Shown piece after piece: positions 24,793 through 27,299 of a stretch of 27,299 nt of DNA. The notes under the pieces were generated by a model, which saw only the letters and a list, made by a program, of their open reading frames with translations, did not search any database and was not told the DNA's origin. Numbering within the stretch: the first letter of the stretch is position 1; every line of letters starts with the position of its first letter. The position numbers and the translations under genes were made by a program. The stretch comes from JBHHXR01 sp046757205 (lineage in GTDB: Bacteria > Pseudomonadota > Alphaproteobacteria > Rhodobacterales > Rhodobacteraceae): the NCBI GenBank assembly GCA_046757205.1, contig JBHHXR010000012.1, positions 1-27,299 of the forward strand, read 5' to 3'.

Positions 24793-25683
24793 ATGCGCTA
24801 CGTTCAGCTCAGAGCCTTTCACAACGTCGCACTGCACGGTGGATTCCCGCGCGCCGCGAAGGCCCTGAACCTGACCCAGCCGGCGATTTCCGACCAGGTC
24901 CGCAGATTGGAGGAAGAGTATGACATCCTGCTGTTCAACCGGCACCGCAAGCGGGTGACGCTCACCAGCCAGGGAAACATGCTTTTCGATATTACCAAAC
25001 GCCTGTTCGAAAATGAAAACCAGGCGCACGAACTGCTCGCCGAAAGCCGCGCGCTGAGCCGGGGCACATTGCGCATGATAGCCGATTCGGCGCATAACGC
25101 GATCGGCGTGCTCGGTGAGTTCCGCAAACGCCACCCGGGAATACACATCACCATCCAGTCGGGAAATTCCGAGGAGGTGATGCGCGCACTGCACAGCTAC
25201 GACGCCGACATAGGCGTCCTCGGCGAGGTTCCTTCCACAAGCGACGTCGAGGCCGTGCGCCTGTATTCCGCGCCCATCGTCGCTTTCGCGTCCCAGACAC
25301 TTGGTTTGCCGGACGATCGTCCGATGCCGCTCGCCAAGATCGTGCGATACCCGCTGGTCCTGCGCGAACGCGGATCGCTCACCCGCCAGAAACTGGAGGA
25401 ACGGGCCGCCGAGACCGGTTTGTCACTCGATCCGGTCATCGAGGCCGAGGGCCGCGAGGCGGTGCGCGAGATCGTCGCGTCGGGCGCCGGCGTGGGGTTC
25501 GTGTCGCTGGCCGAGTTTGGCCGCGACGACCGCCTTCGCGCGATCGCCATCGAAGATAATCCGATGATGATGGTGGAAGCGCTTATCTGCCTGCGCGAAC
25601 GCAGCGGCGGCAAATTGATCCGCGCGTTCATGGCGTTGGCGGCCGCGATGGCGGAAGCGGACAGTCAGGCCGTCTCCGGTTAG
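24793..25683 (+). CDS. LysR family transcriptional regulator
   Basis: A 296-residue LysR-type regulator. The winged helix-turn-helix is MRYVQLRAFHNVALHGGFPRAAKALNLTQPAISDQVRRLEEE at the N-terminus in sequence (residues 1-42), followed by a linker helix and a periplasmic-binding-like effector domain (about 85-290) with IHITIQSGNSEEV and GAGVGFVSLAEFG. I chose ATG 24793 over a TTG at 24775 because the family homology starts there. It is divergent from the Na/Pi-phnW-phnX-pbfA run and is the natural candidate to activate it in response to AEP or a related phosphonate; that link is inference from position. Confidence 0.9.
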   Translation: MRYVQLRAFHNVALHGGFPRAAKALNLTQPAISDQVRRLEEEYDILLFNRHRKRVTLTSQGNMLFDITKRLFENENQAHELLAESRALSRGTLRMIADSAHNAIGVLGEFRKRHPGIHITIQSGNSEEVMRALHSYDADIGVLGEVPSTSDVEAVRLYSAPIVAFASQTLGLPDDRPMPLAKIVRYPLVLRERGSLTRQKLEERAAETGLSLDPVIEAEGREAVREIVASGAGVGFVSLAEFGRDDRLRAIAIEDNPMMMVEALICLRERSGGKLIRAFMALAAAMAEADSQAVSG

Positions 25684-25729
25684 ATCGGTGCATTGATTAT
25701 TGGATGTGACACTCTTTTTGTTCGCACCA

Positions 25730-27061
25730 TCAATCCCGCAGGCCGGTTGCCTCGTCAATGGCCGCGGCGAGCCGGTCGACGAGCATGTCGACTTCCGCAT
25801 CCGAGATGACGAAGGGCGGCGCGATCAGTACGTGGTCGCCGTGGCGCCCGTCGATGGTTCCGGCCATCGGATAGCAGATCAACCCGTTGTCGAACGCCGC
25901 TTTCTTGATCCTGGCGGCAATCCGGCGATCCGGAGAGAACGGCGCCTTTGTCTCGCGGTCTTGCACGAGTTCCACTCCCCTGAACAGGCCGCGCCCGCGT
26001 ATTTCGCCGACATGCGGATGTTGCGAGAGACGCTCCTGCAGCCCGGACGCCAGCCGATCACCCTGGACGCGTACCCTGTCGATCAGACCATCGCCGGTGA
26101 TCCGCTTCAGCACCGCCAGCGCCGCCGCCGCCGCCGTGGGGTGCCCCTGATAGGTGTGGCCGTGCTGGAAAAAACCGGAACCTCCGGCGATCGTGTCGTG
26201 TATCTCGTCGCTGCACAGCATCGCGCCGACCGGCTGATACCCGGCGCCGAGCCCCTTGGCGATGCACATGATGTCCGGGGCGACGCCATCTGCCTCGCAG
26301 GCAAAGAGAAACCCGGTTCTCCCCATCCCGCACATCACCTCATCGAAGATGAGTAACACGCCGTAAGTATCACAAATTTCACGAATTCTCCTGAAATATC
26401 CCTCGACCGCGGGAAGTGCGCCGACGGTCGCCCCGACGACCGGTTCGGCGATGAACGCCATCACGGTTTCCGGGCCGCAGCGCAATATCTCAGCCTCCAG
26501 CTCGTCGGCAGCACGCTGGCCATATTCGAAGCTGCTCTCGTTTTCGCGTCGCAACCGGTATTCGTAGCAGGGCTCGATATGCGAAACATCGATCAAGAGC
26601 GGCGCGAACTGCCGGCGCCGCCATTCGTTGCCGCCCGCCGAAAGTGCCCCAATGGTGTTTCCGTGATAACTTTGCCTGCGGGCGATCAGTCGCGACCGCT
26701 CCGTCTCGCCCTTTTCGACGAAGTATTGCCGCGCCAGCTTGATGGCGGCCTCGGTCGCCTCGGAGCCGCCGGAGACGAAGTAGACCCGGTCCAGCTTTCC
26801 CGGCGCACGCGCGATCAGGAGATCGGCCAGTTCCTCGGCCGGTTCGGAGGTGAAGAATCCGGTATGCGCAAACGCGATCCGGTCAAGCTGTTTCTTGATC
26901 GCGCGTGTCACCGTCTCGTCGCCATGACCCAGACAGGAAACCGCGGCACCGCCCGATCCGTCCAGATAACGGTTGCCCGATGCGTCGATCACAAAGCACC
27001 CCTCGCCGCCCACAGCCACGGGCGGTTCCGATTTCGAATGGCGATAGAAAACATGGCTCAT
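25730..27061 (-). CDS. Class III (pyridoxal phosphate) aminotransferase, substrate unknown
   Basis: PLP-dependent aminotransferase of 443 residues in the class III (omega-aminotransferase) family. Visible motifs are FVSGGSEATEAAIKLAR, SYHGNTIGALS, Asp240 in LIFDEVMCGMGRTG and the PLP lysine Lys269 in CIAKGLGAGYQPVGAM, then HTYQGHPTAAAAAL. GGAG lies nine bases before the ATG at 27061. It is not closely similar to the PbfA-type protein in this window. It lies tail to tail with the LysR gene, 46 bases apart. The substrate could be an omega-amino acid, a polyamine, taurine or an aminophosphonate; the sequence does not decide. Confidence 0.88.
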   Translation of the reverse strand: MSHVFYRHSKSEPPVAVGGEGCFVIDASGNRYLDGSGGAAVSCLGHGDETVTRAIKKQLDRIAFAHTGFFTSEPAEELADLLIARAPGKLDRVYFVSGGSEATEAAIKLARQYFVEKGETERSRLIARRQSYHGNTIGALSAGGNEWRRRQFAPLLIDVSHIEPCYEYRLRRENESSFEYGQRAADELEAEILRCGPETVMAFIAEPVVGATVGALPAVEGYFRRIREICDTYGVLLIFDEVMCGMGRTGFLFACEADGVAPDIMCIAKGLGAGYQPVGAMLCSDEIHDTIAGGSGFFQHGHTYQGHPTAAAAALAVLKRITGDGLIDRVRVQGDRLASGLQERLSQHPHVGEIRGRGLFRGVELVQDRETKAPFSPDRRIAARIKKAAFDNGLICYPMAGTIDGRHGDHVLIAPPFVISDAEVDMLVDRLAAAIDEATGLRD

Positions 27062-27191
27062 CGGTTATTCTCCGGAAATCTGGCGGCGTGCCGTTGCCCG
27101 CCCCCGGCGGTTTGGCGTTTCCTACACGTCACGATGCGTCATTCCCACCCCTTCTTTCCGGTTGCAGGATTTACGCCCCCTGCGTGACGTT

Positions 27192-27208
27192 TCTGATTGA
27201 GAATCAGA
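27192..27208. promoter_or_regulatory. Inverted repeat TCTGATT-GAG-AATCAGA
   Basis: Perfect seven-base arms with a three-base spacer in the region between the class III aminotransferase and the start at the right edge, about 130 bases upstream of the former and 56 bases upstream of the latter. It includes one GANTC site. It looks like an operator of a dimeric regulator. Confidence 0.45.
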
Positions 27209-27263
27209 TGGCAACTGGTGTTTTGCTTCCCCGACGCGATTCAGAATTTCCGGTGAGAGTGTC

Positions 27264-27299
27264 ATGCCAGGATCCCAGCAACCGCGCCCGCGCAACGTC
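27264..27299 (+). CDS. Possible start of a gene running off the window
   Basis: An ATG at 27264 opens a frame (MPGSQQPRPRNV) that continues to the window edge, preceded by a GTGAGAG purine-rich stretch about five bases upstream. Twelve codons are too few to identify it. The placement, divergent from the aminotransferase with an inverted repeat between them, would suit a regulator or transporter gene. Confidence 0.3.
   Translation, partial: MPGSQQPRPRNV

Noticed and set aside
25684..25729. Bidirectional terminator between LysR and the aminotransferase
   Set aside because: GGTGC and GCACC could pair and a run of five T is present, but the loop is about 27 bases and the T-run lies inside it.
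1..27299. Mobile elements, CRISPR arrays, tRNA or rRNA genes
   Set aside because: No transposase or integrase frame, no regularly spaced repeats and no recognisable RNA gene were seen on either strand.

Overview
The window is GC-rich, densely packed chromosomal DNA from an alphaproteobacterium. The lineage call rests on several features: the cell-cycle phosphotransferase ChpT, a perfect CtrA-type box (TTAA-N7-TTAA), an olsB-olsA pair for ornithine lipids, a Fur/Mur-type regulator without the usual CxxC zinc motif, a class II DAHP synthase and a PAS_5-type protein. A Rhodobacterales-like or related, possibly marine, organism is my best guess, but this is inference. I see no tRNA, rRNA, CRISPR array, insertion sequence or phage gene.

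Left part (1-3822): a possible 41-residue secreted peptide, a 436-base intergenic region with two inverted repeats, a PLP-dependent Cys/Met-metabolism enzyme, and a cytochrome P450 that is clearly a pseudogene. The P450 has a one-base slip in a run of seven A and in-frame deletions, one of which removes the haem-cysteine loop. It is followed by a convergent M20 amidohydrolase.

Housekeeping core (3926-15038): mazG, fur/mur, enolase and a ThiE-like protein lacking the usual metal-binding residues run on the plus strand. olsB-olsA (ornithine lipid synthesis), a DUF3553 protein divergent from chpT, then yicC-gmk-gamma carbonic anhydrase on the minus strand follow. Next come a PAS protein behind a CtrA box and a GANTC site, serB, and class II DAHP synthase (with serB downstream in one unit). 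Several convergent gene ends overlap by 15-53 bases.

Catabolic part (15221-18278): a GlxA-type AraC regulator, a thiolase and a short-chain dehydrogenase, the last two probably co-transcribed.

Right part (18294-27061): a 2-aminoethylphosphonate (AEP) catabolic island. On the minus strand the order of transcription is Na/Pi-cotransporter-PhoU protein, phnW, phnX, a PbfA-type class III PLP lyase, and a D-2-hydroxyacid dehydrogenase whose start overlaps the pbfA stop. A LysR regulator is divergent from the Na/Pi gene, and a second class III aminotransferase lies tail to tail with it. PhnW makes phosphonoacetaldehyde from AEP, PbfA would make it from (R)-1-hydroxy-AEP, and PhnX cleaves it to acetaldehyde and phosphate. 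The Na/Pi protein is a candidate for exporting the surplus phosphate. No phosphonate importer is visible, so it must lie elsewhere. The role of the dehydrogenase and of the second aminotransferase is the least explained part of the island.
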